From assembly GCA_948567375.1 (NCBI GenBank), contig OX419760.1, positions 18,848,001 to 18,912,000 of the forward strand: a DNA stretch of 64,000 bases, read 5' to 3'. Position 1 is the first letter of the stretch. Each line of letters opens with the position of its first letter. Origin of the DNA: Lunularia cruciata. Taxonomy: Eukaryota; Streptophyta; Marchantiopsida; Lunulariales; Lunulariaceae. The position numbers and the translations under genes are program-made. This document shows positions 11,553 to 22,605 of the stretch, one piece after another. A model generated the notes under the pieces. The model did no database searches. It saw nothing but the letters and a program-made list of their open reading frames with translations, and was not told where the DNA came from.

Positions 11553-12293
11553 TGTAATACTCCGAGGACAAAAGAAGAGAGAAAACACAAATTGCACACT
11601 CAAACATTCGATGCCCCAAGGGAGCACCTTCTCTTTATTATATAGACAAAGAGGATCTCCTCCAAGGAAGCTCCACCATAGGATTAGGGACACAAATAGG
11701 TGACATGTCAGCAAGCTCCACCCTTGGATTACTTACTTGGATGGGTGACCTGTCTAGTCTAGGTCCTATCTGGTTGGTCAAACAATCTTTGACCGGAGGG
11801 AATCTTTTAGGGAATCTTCTTGCAGGAATCTCAAAATCACGTGAGTAAGGTACCATTGGAAAGCTCTCGATGAGACCAAGCAAAAGGAGGGAAGGCCAGC
11901 CTTTCATCCATTGGGGGGGGGGGAATTTGCACATTTTTGAGGCCTAATTCATTCGTTTAGGCCTCCAAAATTGCCTTCAAAGATTTCAGGCATATTTTGG
12001 TTCCTACTCTATTAGTAGAAGTTCCCTTTTGGTGATACCTCTTTCTGATCTGTTTAGTCCATCATGTGTAACATCCTTCCAGATGTTACCAAACCAATTC
12101 TCACCTTTAAAGCATATGTCTAGCTATTGGTTCTAAGGTTCTCAAGTCTATTTTGGTTTCAGCCCTATTAGTAGAAGTACTCTTTTGGTGATACTTCTAT
12201 CTGATCTATTTTGAACATCATGTATAACATCATTCTAGAAGTTACCAAACCAAATTTCACATCTAGATCATGTGGCTACCCCTTGGTATTACA
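11553..12293 (-). repeat. Element B 3' LTR (left copy)
   Basis: On the plus strand it begins tgtaatactccgagg and ends ccttggtattaca. Read on the minus strand it holds a TATA-like tatataataaag near 11631-11642. A run of G near 11914-11922 is shared with the other LTR and with the solo LTR in F. Confidence 0.93.
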
Positions 12294-12310
12294 AACCTCT
12301 CTCCTTTTAA
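12294..12310 (-). other. Element B polypurine tract
   Basis: Read on the minus strand, the sequence directly before the 3' LTR is aaaaggagagaggtt, a purine run in the normal place for plus-strand priming of an LTR element. Confidence 0.7.
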
Positions 12311-14700
12311 GACGCAACGTCCTCGTTGCGCAATTGTTGCTCAAATGCTTGTACTAACACTAGTGCATGTGCCAAATTGGCAGCAGGTTCCCAGGTTGCT
12401 TCATAGAGGGAGTAACCTTTCCATTGTACTAGATATTCCACCCACGGACGGTGAGTACTACGCATGCATTTTTGGAGAATCCGCTCCACTTCATATTCCT
12501 TTGTGCCATCAATGAGTATCAGACAAGGTCAAATGTCCTATGTGGAAGGACCTTGGCCTGATCGGGGAGCATATCTGCGGAGTAGGGAGACATGGAACAC
12601 TGGATGGATCTTTATGTGTGGTGGTAGCTCAAGGTGATAGGCCATAGTGCCGATGCGACAAAGAATTGAGAAAGGCCCAATAAAACAAGGTCTGAGCTTA
12701 CGAGATCCAACTAATGTGAGGTTGGTTGTCGATAGCCAAACTTGATCCCCAACATTGAACTCCATGTGCCTATGGTGTGCATCAGCATATTGCTTTTGTC
12801 GATTTTGCGCAATCTGTAACCTATGCTTGGCGCTCTCCACACCTTGTTGGATTCTAAAAACAAATGTGTTGACTGCATCAACCTTGGTAGTCATTGGACG
12901 GATCTTCATCAAGCTAGAAGGTGTGAAGGGATGGTCACCATACATGAGGAAGAATGGAGTGACCTAGGTGGAGGCATTCACTGAATTGTTGTAAGCAAAT
13001 TCCACCAACGGTAGTAGGGTGTCCCACCTCTCTTGCTCCTCTAAGGTGAAGCTGCGTAACATGTCTTCAATCGTGCGATTAGCCCGCTCTGTTTGGCCAT
13101 TTGTTTGTGGGTGGTAAGCTATAGACATGGCCAACTTGGTTTTGAAGAAAAAAAAGAGTGTTCACCAAAACAAACTGGTGAATTGGGTGCCTCTATCAGT
13201 GATGAGTACTCTAGACAAGCCATGGTGAGCAAAGATTGCATCTAAGTATAGTTGAGCTAGTTGTGGAGCGGTCACCTCCTTGGTGGTAGGGCGTACATGA
13301 ATCATTTTGCTGAGCCGGTCCACAAAGACCACAATGGAGTCAAACCCTTAGGTGGTCTTGGGTAATTCATAGACGAGATCCATACTCACTTGTTCCCAAC
13401 GTTGGGTAGGAGTGGAGAGAGGTTGAAGGAGCCCTGCAGGAGCTTGAATAGAGGCTTTGTTCTGTTGACAAAGTAGGCAGCTACGCACATAGTCTATCAC
13501 GTCGTTGCTCATCTTGGGCCAATAGTAATAGCGCTTGATTGCATCCAAGGTCTTGTCTACTCCGACATGAGCTGCAATGGCCAAATCATGACATTCCGCT
13601 AGAATGGTGGTGCGTAAGTCAAAGACATTTGGGATCCATAATCTGCCATCCCGAAAGGTGAGTCCTTGGGTGCTGGTGACACCTTTGGACGATTGTGCTT
13701 CTACAATCGGTGGATCAGTTTTTGTAGCAGCTAGAATCTCTTGCCAGAATTCAGGGTTAATCTTAACCTCTACCACCAAGTTGTTGGCCATTGGCATACG
13801 GGTGAACGCATCTGCCAGTTGTTTCTTACCTTCCCCGTAGGTGATTGTCATGTTGAAGCGTTGTTGCCACTCTGCTCACCGAATTTGGTGACGAGATAGA
13901 TCCTTCTGCGTCTCAAGGTAGACTAGAGGTTTGTGGTCTATCTATACTATAAATGCCTTCTTGCCCAGGTAGTGCTTCCAATGCTTGGTTGCTAGAACGA
14001 TGGCCAACTCTTCTTGTTCTGTGGTGTGGTAGTTGCGCTTTGCCGGTAACAACTTTTGAGAGAAATATGCAATTGAATGCCATCTGTCATGCTACTCTTG
14101 TTGTAGGACTGCTCCTATTGTTACGCTTGATGCATCTGTAGTCAACTTGATTGGACGTTTTGGGTCATACCACTTCAAGATTGGTGCATGTAGCAAGGCG
14201 GCCTTCAATTCTTGAAAGGCCAACTCTTGTGCGGTCCCCCATGTCCACTTCTTCCCCTTGCCAAGTAGTGCCGTTAAAGGTTGTGCAACCTTGGAGAAGT
14301 CCTTGACAAATCTACAATAGAATCCTGTCAACCCCAAGAAGCTCTTAAGTTGAGTCTGATCTTCTGGGGCACTCCATTTTTGAATGACCTCTATTTTATC
14401 TATCAATACTTGAATGCCCTCTGCACTTACTCTATGCCCTAAGTAGTCTACTTCAGACTTGCCAAACTCACACTTTGAGATTTTGGCGTACAACTGATTT
14501 TGTCTTAGAATCTGAAGGACCTCTCATAGATGTTGTTTGTGTTGTCATTGTGCTACTATATACTAAGATATCATCCAAGAAGATGATAACAGACTTATCC
14601 AAGTATGGACAAAATATGTCATTCATTAGGCTCATGAAAGTGGCATGCGCATTGGTGAGGCCAAAAGGCATCACAAGATACTCAAAGTGGCCATACTTGG
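12307..14700 (-). pseudogene. Element B pol 3' half: RNase H, integrase, chromodomain
   Basis: On the minus strand the RNase H region covers about 13850-14200, starting from [16 protein letters not shown] near 14092-14140. The integrase HHCC finger is encoded within 13400-13650 (ECHDLAIAAH, then CLLCQQNK). The DDE core runs from MDLVYELP near 13380 down to about 12960. The integrase C-terminal region with GPF (FIGPFSILCRIG) is in 12538-12945. The chromodomain is at 12307-12489 (YLVQWKGYSLYEATWEP), a reader module thought to target chromoviruses to modified chromatin. Frame changes near 12950-13350 and 13850-14090 break the frame. Confidence 0.9.
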
Positions 14701-15100
14701 TTCAAAAGGCAGTTTTGTACACATCCTCCTTTGCAATTCGGATTTGATTATAACCGCTCCGCAAGTCCAGTTTGGTGAAGTATCTCGCTCCATGAAGTTG
14801 ATCAAACAGGTCATCCATGCGAGGTAAGGGGTATTTGTTCTTCACTATTTGCTTATTGAGACCCCGATAGTCAATGCACATACGCATTGTACTATCCTTC
14901 TTCTTCACAAACAAGACAGGGACCCCATATGGTGATACGCTAGGTTGGATGAACCCTTTTTGTAGCATCTCCTCAATTTGAGTCTTACACTCCTCCAACT
15001 CATGAGGTGATAGGCGATATAGGGCCTTACAAGGAAGTGTCTTCCCCGGGAGTGTCTCTATTTTGTGATCTTCTCACCTTTTAGGTGGTAATCCTAAGGG
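14092..15100 (-). pseudogene. Element B reverse transcriptase
   Basis: Minus-strand pieces 14702-14998, 14468-14674 and 14092-14493 cover RT. Visible motifs in order are [46 protein letters not shown] and the catalytic FLDDILVYS (near 14555-14585). The pieces overlap with shifts, so this copy would need repair to work. It is much better preserved than the same gene in element A. Confidence 0.9.
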
Positions 15101-15406
15101 TAGATCATTGGAAAGACATCTTGAAACTCATCCACCACATCTTTCAATTTCTCAAGAATTTGTCCAGCAAGGTGTGCACTCTGGACTTCTCTTATTAGAC
15201 CCATAAAACATCTATCGGTCGGTCTTACAGATAGTTGTCGTCCCTACGACATATAGAGGCAATTTCTGCCTGTGTGATTTTTCTTTAACCCCAATGATTG
15301 ACCATTGGTGGGTTCTCACTACTTTCTTCCTCCAATCCACCATTGGGTTGTACTGCTCCATCCATGGCATGCCTAAAATTGCATCGTAACGGGCTAACTA
15401 TATCAC

Positions 15407-15742
15407 TCACCACTCAATTGCTTCTTGATATTCTCTTACAGAGAGGGCTACCCGTCTAGGTAATGATTCAATCCTCTCTGTTTGCCCATTTGGTAACTCT
15501 ACTTCTTCACTTCCATCTCTCTCTAGATCCATTCCCAATCTTATTGCAACAAAGCGAGACAATAAATTCTCTGTTGCTCCCGAATCTATTAATACTCTCA
15601 CTTGATTACCTTCTAGGATTCCATTCACAACAATCAATTGTGAGGTTGCCTTTCGGGATCTTTGCGCATTATTCTTCTTCCTTCCCTCGCTTCTCTGCTT
15701 CCTTATTGAGCCAGTAAGGCCACAAGGTACATTTACTGGCAA
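15407..15742 (-). pseudogene. Element B aspartic protease
   Basis: A minus-strand piece of 111 codons with the retropepsin active site LIDSGATENLLS, preceded by a Ser/Lys/Arg-rich linker. It lies between the gag zinc knuckle and RT, as in other gypsy elements. It is separated from the gag piece by a stop near 15742. Confidence 0.88.
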
Positions 15743-16760
15743 TCTTCATTTTCCGAAGTGGTTTCCACCTCCTCCTCTTCAATGTCCCTCTCCATGTTGT
15801 TCAAAGATTGCTTGTATGAAGGGCAAGGACCTCTAGGGAAATGAGTGTGACAATTGGTAGATATGTGCCCAATACGGCCACAATTGTAACAACGATGTTG
15901 TTCTCCTTGAGTCCCTTCTCCTCGTGGGACTCCATCTCTTTGTTCTTCTACCCGTCTCCGCTCTCCTTGAAGCGGCCGTGCTCCTTGATCCCGGAATCGA
16001 AGGTTGCCCAATTCCATTGGTATTGGTCCACCCATGTGTGGCATTTCTGCCCAATAATGTTGAGGTGGAACTACTCCTTCACCTCCACCTAATGCTCCTG
16101 CTATTCTCTACGCACAAGCAATGGCTTCAAATATCGTGCGAGGGTTTTGCACCATGACTTCTTGGCGAATCCGCTCTTTCAACCCTCGTTTGAAATTGTC
16201 GAGAGCTTCTGCTGGACTCATGTTGGTAATTGCAACTTGTAGATCCAAACAGAGTCCACCAATTGGAAATTCTTCAGCAGTCCTTCTTGCATTGCTATCC
16301 ATGTGACCTCCCTTCTCTCGGCCAGCATGGATCGTTCCCAAGCATCATACCATGTGAGCGCTTTATCGGTCAAGTACCCACATGCAAACACGCCTGCAAC
16401 ATGCTTTGTGATCTCTGTTGAGAACAATTGGAAATATCAATTCATTCTCAAGATCCAATTTTCCACTACTCCCATTGTATGTTGCCCCTTGTAAGGCTTG
16501 ATGTTACAGGTCTTCTTCATCCAGAGTAGCAATGTGGCTTCATTGTTGATAGGGTTTGTAGGCACGGGTGCCTCTCCAAGTACTTCGGTCGTATGTACTG
16601 GGTTTTGAGACGACTCTTCTCCTTGCATGGCTTGATCGTTCATGAGGATCTGCATTGACTTTGTAATGTCTCCATGGTCATCTTAATCTCTCAAAATTCA
16701 TTCAGCATCCCTTGCATTCCTCGCACTAGCTCTTGCAACTGCGGATCCATGGTTCCTGCA
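15733..16760 (-). pseudogene. Element B gag with CCHC zinc knuckle
   Basis: Minus-strand pieces 16437-16655, 16108-16427 and 15733-16044 form the gag: a helical N-terminal part, the gag core, and a nucleocapsid zinc knuckle CYNCGRIGHISTNC (about 15850-15891) with the standard C-x2-C-x4-H-x4-C spacing. The pieces are joined by frame changes and stops. The product would package element RNA into virus-like particles. Confidence 0.88.
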
Positions 16761-17339
16761 ACACCCAATTGCTAACATCTACTTCAATATAGAGTCAATA
16801 TAATCACTCTGGAAGGCGCACGAACTATCAGAACTACCATTGGGACCTCAGAAGTATCACTCGTTGATAATACTCCTCACCAAAATTTCTAACCACAAAA
16901 TCTCTAAACATCACTTTTGGCCTCACTACAGAACGGATTTCTACTTGAGTGTTGAAAGGGAGAGGATTTGGGACATTCATATTCATTTTATCATAATAGA
17001 ATGTAGATCGTCAAATCCCACTCTCTATCACATATCACCGCAAGTAGAATCACCGTGCTTGGTGAGTTCATCACTCTGTCCATGAATTCCGCACCAAAGT
17101 GATAAACTAGCGATACCTTCATTTGCTCACGCTGGATGTACATAACCTTGATGTGGAATGGGTTTGAAAATGGAAAGTTAGGTGCGGGAAATTGTCCCCC
17201 CGGTGCATCCATCCCATCTGCTCTCTAAAGCCCTTCCTAAGTCTAGCAATTACTCTATGTTCTCCACCTCAAATTACTCAATTTCAGTAGTTCGTGCTAT
17301 TCCAAGAGGGGTGATCCACTCTCTTGGACTAGAACACTT

Positions 17340-17351
17340 GCTCTGATACCA
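17340..17351 (-). other. Element B primer-binding site (initiator-Met tRNA)
   Basis: On the minus strand TGGTATCAGAGC lies one base after the 5' LTR. This is the usual plant iMet-tRNA complementary site. It also explains the mutated site in element A. Confidence 0.93.
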
Positions 17352-17352
17352 T

Positions 17353-18093
17353 TGTAATACTCCAAGGAAAAGAGAAGAGAGAAAACATAGATTGCACACT
17401 CAAACATTCGATGCCCCAAGGGAGCACCTTCTCTTTATTATATAGACAAAGAGGATCTCCTCCAAGGAAGCTCCACCATAGGATTAGGGACACAAATAGG
17501 TGACATGTCAGCAAGCTCCACCCTTGGATTACTTACTTGGATGGGTAACCTGTCTAGTCTAGGTCCTATCTGGTTGGTCAAACAATCTTTGACCGGAGGG
17601 AATCTTTTAGGGAATCTTCTTGCAGGAATCTCAAAATCACGTGAGTAAGGTACCATTGGAAAGCTCTCGATGAGACCAAGCAAAAGGAGGGAAGGCAAGC
17701 CTTTCATCCATTGGGGGGGGGGGAATTTGCACATTTTTGAGGCCTAATTCATTCGTTTAGGCCTCCAAAATTGCCTTCAAAGATTTCAGGCATATTTTGG
17801 TTCCTACTCTATTAGTAGAAGTTCCCTTTTGGTGATACCTCTTTCTGATCTGTTTAGTCCATCATGTGTAACATCCTTCCAGATGTTACCAAACCAATTC
17901 TCACCTTTAAAGCATATGTCTAGCTATTGGTTCTAAGGTTCTCAAGTCTATTTTGGTTTCAGCCCTATTAGTAGAAGTACTCTTTTGGTGATACTTCTAT
18001 CTGATCTATTTTGAACATCATGTATAACATCATTCTAGAAGTTACCAAACCAAATTTCACATCTAGATCATGTGGCTACCCCTTGGTATTACA
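17353..18093 (-). repeat. Element B 5' LTR (right copy)
   Basis: 741 bp, nearly identical to 11553-12293. Differences include 'tccaaggaaaagag' for 'tccgaggacaaaag', one base in 'gggtaacc' and one in 'ggcaagcc'. Confidence 0.94.
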
Positions 18094-18098
18094 TTGCT
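18094..18098 (+). repeat. Target site duplication of element B, right copy (TTGCT)
   Basis: Exact copy of 11548-11552. Confidence 0.94.
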
Positions 18099-18666
18099 GC
18101 TTGAGCTTAATTCCGAGTATCAATTTTGTGCTTGTGATTGAGAGTGTATGGAGAATTTTGAAGTGCAAATCAATGTGTTTGTTGGATGTTGGATTCCACA
18201 GCCCTGATCTTCACTTTGTGGGTTTGATCTTGAGTGAAGTGCAATCGGAGCAATGCCTTGACAAATCTGAAAGGAATTGTAGTGTTGGTAGTATTCTGCA
18301 TTTGTGAGTGCAGTGCAAAGTTGATGTGAAGCAATTTTGATTGAGGAAGTTGTGCCTTCAGTGGAGGGGTAGAACATAATTTTGAGGCAAAGTCATTTTG
18401 CAATGAAGTGCAATTTTTGGGAGAGCCTGAATCATCATAATCAAGATTATTTGGAAAAATTTGATGGAGTTGTGATTAAGAAGTGTTAATTTATGACAAG
18501 ATTGTGAGTCAATGTGTGGTTTCTACCTAAGAGATTAAAGACACAACCAAGAAGAACTACATTATGACATTTGAATTTGTTTCTTTACATTTCTGATTAG
18601 TATCTTTGCGAGAACAAACTTTACTTACCTAATTACCACAAAAGTGATATTTGTTGGGTTGTCACA
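18099..18666 (+). mobile_element. Unit C3, right part and terminus
   Basis: The sequence follows the C1 right end (43439-44026) almost block by block, including 'ttgagtgaagtgcaatcg', 'aaagttgatgtgaagcaatt', and a terminus ending gggttgtcaca at 18666. The flanking DNA on the right belongs to relic H. Confidence 0.85.
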
Positions 18667-19309
18667 ATCCTTAAACCGATTGAGAGCTATAGTAGGGCCA
18701 GATAGTGTATAATCATTGATGAGATGTATTGGAATTGTTGAATAAATGCTTGCATGGTTTTGTTGTGTTGTTTGCAAAGCTGATTTATTTTGTCCTTCAA
18801 TTGTTCTTGTTGTCTTGGAAAGATGTACTCTTTTTGTCCTTCCATATGTATCATCACATAACTTGCTCTCATTTTTGGGATAGGCCATTGAACCTATAGT
18901 TGGGGCCATAGGGACTAAAGGAGCTAGAATAGGTGTTGTTGTATGAGGGTGCATAGCTATAGGACATGAGGTTGAGGTAGATGGGTTTCCTTGAGCAAAA
19001 GTGCTTAGCATCAATGGAAATGTTACTTGGGATAGGAAGTACTGCTTCCTTTGGATTGGAAACCTTGATAGAGGTGGGAAGTAATGCTTCACTCAAACTT
19101 AAATATTTGTTTGTGGATATAGGAAGTGATGCTTCTCCCAAACTTAAAACAACTTTACTTGTCAAAATGGGTGGTAATGCTTCCTCCAAATAGAGCAACA
19201 CTACAACCATGTGGGATGGCAAGAAATAAACATGACCAAAGTGCTTTATTTTATAGAATAAAGTAAAGAAGACATATAAATTAGCTAGGAATAGTGCCAA
19301 AAATGTCAA
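18667..19309 (-). pseudogene. Relic H: degraded gypsy gag (start)
   Basis: Two overlapping minus-strand frames (18869-19309 and 18687-18872) resemble the N-terminal half of a gag protein. The second ends with helical text of the kind found in gag cores (QEQLKDKINQLCKQHNKTMQ). The first ends YNNTYSSSFSPYGPNYRFN. A frame change near 18870 separates them. The coding sense continues leftwards into 10383 after removal of C3 and B. Confidence 0.5.
19020..19195 (+). repeat. Degenerate tandem repeat, about 45-bp unit, four copies
   Basis: Four imperfect units share a 'ggaagtaatgcttc' core, at about 19034, 19078, 19122 and 19170, several followed by 'caaacttaaa'. On the minus strand they encode a repeated EAxLP-type motif in the N-terminal part of the relic H gag frame. 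Confidence 0.55.
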
Positions 19310-21460
19310 TAGGGTTAGTCCAATTCCATAGTAGAGAAATGCAAAGGGCTATAAAAAGAAGAGAACAATGGTACAATCCTTGCACAATTGGCCATTTACT
19401 TGGCTTGGGGAGGAACTATAGTCAGGTTCCCATGGCCGGTCATAGTTCCACTAAGGGGTAATGTCATGTTGTGGCTTGCATAACTCATGAAAAAGTAAAC
19501 TAGTGTGGTTTGTTTGCATAAAAATGGAATAGGCTGTATGATGGATCTCACAATTGAGCTATTACCATGTGAGCAATCTATGTACATTTATACAATTGGG
19601 TACATAGATTATGGTCTTCTTCTCTTTGAAGGCTCTTGTATATATAGGTGGTGGAGAGTTGAGAGAGAGGGTGTGTTTTTAGTTTGTGGAGTCTCAAGTA
19701 GGAGGAAGACGTTGGGAGTGAGAGTCATAGCAAAGAGTGAGCTTTAGAATGTGGGAGGAAGCATTTGACCGGGAGATGTCTCATGCTCCTGATCTTCCAC
19801 TCCTTTTCTCATCAAGCTTTAGATTCTCCACCGTGATGGCTTATAGGAGTGGATTGGTAGCATGTTTTGGGGTGGCATTCATGGAACCAATGATGGAAAC
19901 TTAGATCTTATTGTCCTTTTGGTGCTTAATTACAAGTAAGTTTAAGAGTTGATGATCTTTGTGCTCTTATAGATGAAGAATGATCTAATTTTGCTCATGG
20001 GCTTCAAGATGGAGTTGTGGGGTCCATTTGTCAAAAAGTGAAGAAACTAAATGACAAAAATGTACAAGTGATTGGATTCCGAGAAGAGAAGCATGGAATT
20101 TTATAGCATCAAATGAGTTTAGGGAGGCATTCAAGAGAAGAGGACCATAGTTGGAGAGTTGAGCTACCAAGCTATAATTTGTAGACTAAAATTGTGTGAT
20201 TTGAGTAGATTCTATGGGAGATATGATAGATTGAATTTGACAGAGGGATAACATTCATACCCAAGACACAAAATATACAATTTGGAGAGCTTTGTGAGAA
20301 ATTTTCATAATCTATAAAAAGAGTTGGAGAGAAAAAAATTGCTATAGTGTTCTGTCCAAGAAATTTTAGGGTTTTATCAATCTCAAATTATATCTAGTGA
20401 ATTGAAGTTAGAGCTCTAGAAAGTGAGGTGTTGGAGATCAGATGCTGATCAGGTTTGAAAATTTGGTCACTCCTAAAGTTTTGGTTTGCATCACCTTGTG
20501 AAAATTTCTAGTATTGGTGGTGGTTATGCAAATTTTTCTATGGATTAATCAAATAGAAAATTCAGGATCTTGGATCAAGCATATTTGGTCTGTAGAGCTC
20601 ACAAGTTAGCCCAACTCAAGAATTCATCCATATTTAGAGCTTGGTGTTGGATTAGGCTATTGAACTTTGCAAAGGTTTAGACAAGGGCACAACCAAGCTA
20701 TTGTGAAAATTTTGGTTGACTTTGGGTCCATGGAGATTGATAGCTTATGTAACAAACTCTACTAAAAATATTATCATAAGCTAGACAAAGCATTTTTATC
20801 TTCTATCATGATTGAGTGTCAATTCTCCTATTTGTGTGATTATGATTGAGGATTTTAGATTTTTGGAATGTTTCTATGGACTAAGTGTTCCTTTGATCCA
20901 GAAATCTAGGGAAAGTTACCAAGACCTAAGAGCAAACCCTAAATTAGGGATTTCAAAATTAGGGTGGAAATTACAAAAGCGTGCCTTGTCAAGGGAGGTG
21001 TAATGATGGGATTGAGGATTATTTCATATCATTAAGAAGCTTATCTTTAAGTTTTTCCTTTGAATTCTAGAATACTAGAATACTATAATCCAAATCAAAT
21101 ATAGAAAGTTATGCTCATCTAAGTTACATAGGATTTTTCTTGTTAAAAAGACATAGGATTACTCTACTTGGAGTACAAATTGGTTGAAGGTCGAAGTAAA
21201 TTTTGGAAGAAGCTTGGAGTACAGGTTGAAATTAGCTTGATGGTAGAGCAAGAGGGCTCTAAAGCTCAATTCTAACAAAACCATGGAGAGTTGTTGTTGA
21301 ATTCTTGTGATTGGATCCTCTCCGTGCTTGCATGCCAATTAGTACGCCTTGTTGGTTTGGATTGGTATGTGGGTGTTGCACTTAGATTCTTTCCTTCTAG
21401 GAGTGATGTGTATTTCTCCTTAGTTATGTTGGAGTTGATGACTAGCAAACCAAGAGTGCA
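19310..21460. other. AT-rich DNA with no gene recognised
   Basis: About 2.1 kb without convincing coding capacity on either strand; the longest frames are 60-80 codons with no motifs. Part may be leader or LTR of relic H, or of element G at the right edge. I could not find a PBS or LTR boundary. Confidence 0.4.
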
Positions 21461-22605
21461 TGTTATGATGATAGGTTAGGTTACCCATTACTACCCTACC
21501 CGATAGTAAGAATACCAAAACCTAGAGTGAAAGGTTCTATTGGTTGGGTTCTACATATGCTCAAACTAGTAGAGACAGGTTTATTTACAACCTCTAATCT
21601 ATAAGCTCCATAACTAGGCACCCTATGCGTTCCCAAAGAGAGAAAGGCAAAGTACAACAACATGCACTTGCTATAAACACTTACCCTTGCAGATGGCTTG
21701 AGAGTTTGTCACGCTCACCAGCCCTTTGGCCTCCATGTATATCATTTAGTACTTAGGTAACACATCTATGAACTAATACAACCTCCTTCATACCCAACCA
21801 ATGCAATGAGTAACCAAGGAGCATTGATTCACAACACAAATCATCTAACTCTCAAGAAAATGCACTTACTCACTCACATCATACACAAAACTAGGTCAAT
21901 ACTTTGGTAATTTTTGTATTAAGTCTAGCCGCATTCACCATGAGACATAGAGTAATATTACAATCCCATTGGGATGAAAGGTGACCAATTCCCATAGCTA
22001 CATTGGTCAGCTCCTCCTACAAGTAGAAAGATCATAACTCCTTACATTTTTCTTCTTCTCAAGAGACTCCTCCACAACATATATTCAAACCAGAAGATTA
22101 CCCTCACAAGAGGAGACAATACTCCCTAAATAGCTACTCTAAGCCTAAAAATAATTTCTTATCTACCCTAAGCACAATTGTAAAAGACCAAGACCAAGGA
22201 GAGAAATAGGAGAATGGAACATCACATTGGGATACTTGAATGTGTGTAAACTCCAAATGCCTAACATGAGCTTTGGTTCTTGTATTCATAAGGAACATAC
22301 AAGGCTTTTGAGAAACTTCTCAAGAAGCTTCCTTGAGCCACTTTCTTGGAGTGCAAGCCAAGTTAACCAAGAAGCTTCTCAAGAAGCTTCCTTCTAGAAG
22401 CCGTCAACTCGGCTTGCAAGCTAAATTAGTTAGAAGCTTCTAGAAGCTTCCTTCTAGAAGCTACTTACTTGGGGTGCAAGCTAAGCTAGTCAAGATGTTT
22501 CCTAAGAACCTTCTTAGATACTTTTGGAATATTATAGGCTAATGTGACCTATTCACTACTTCATTAGCCCTAACTAACTTTGTTGCTAAACTCCATATTG
22601 TTACA
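21461..22605 (-). repeat. Putative 3' LTR of chromovirus G
   Basis: On the minus strand the sequence begins TGTAACAATATGG at 22605, directly after a purine-rich stretch (agtaggagaatt) and after the integrase/chromodomain reading frames, so 22605 is a good LTR start. The far end is uncertain; tgttatgatg at 21461 would pair with the start and give about 1.15 kb. No second LTR is in the window to confirm it. The U3 part contains the heat-shock-element-like repeats at 22312-22513. Confidence 0.5.
22310..22515. promoter_or_regulatory. Tandem heat-shock-element-like array
   Basis: Alternating GAA and TTC triplets recur in four units with about 60-bp spacing. Unit 1: GAA 22312, TTC 22317, GAA 22324, TTC 22329. 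Unit 2: GAA 22371, TTC 22376, GAA 22383, TTC 22388, TTC 22392, GAA 22397. Unit 3: GAA 22433, TTC 22438, GAA 22443, TTC 22448, TTC 22452, GAA 22457. Unit 4: GAA 22506, TTC 22511. Unit 3 contains a perfect nGAAnnTTCnnGAAnnTTC site, the consensus bound by heat shock factor trimers. The units share flanking text (ggngtgcaagc), so they arose by tandem duplication. Function is inferred. Confidence 0.65.

Larger units (their letters stand above)
11553..18093 (-). mobile_element. Element B: young Ty3/gypsy chromovirus, minus strand
   Basis: A 6.54-kb complete element with TSD TTGCT. Two LTRs of 741 bp each (11553-12293 and 17353-18093) differ at only a handful of positions, so the insertion is recent compared with A. 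In element order (right to left) it has an intact PBS, gag with CCHC knuckle, protease, RT, RNase H, integrase, chromodomain and a polypurine tract. Some frameshifts and stops exist, so this copy is probably not autonomous. It lies inside unit C3. Confidence 0.95.

Noticed and set aside
11914..11922. G-run in the A/B family LTR as a quadruplex or special site
   Set aside because: A single homopolymer run without further G-tracts nearby. It is simply a length-variable part of the LTR, also seen at 17714 and 24674.
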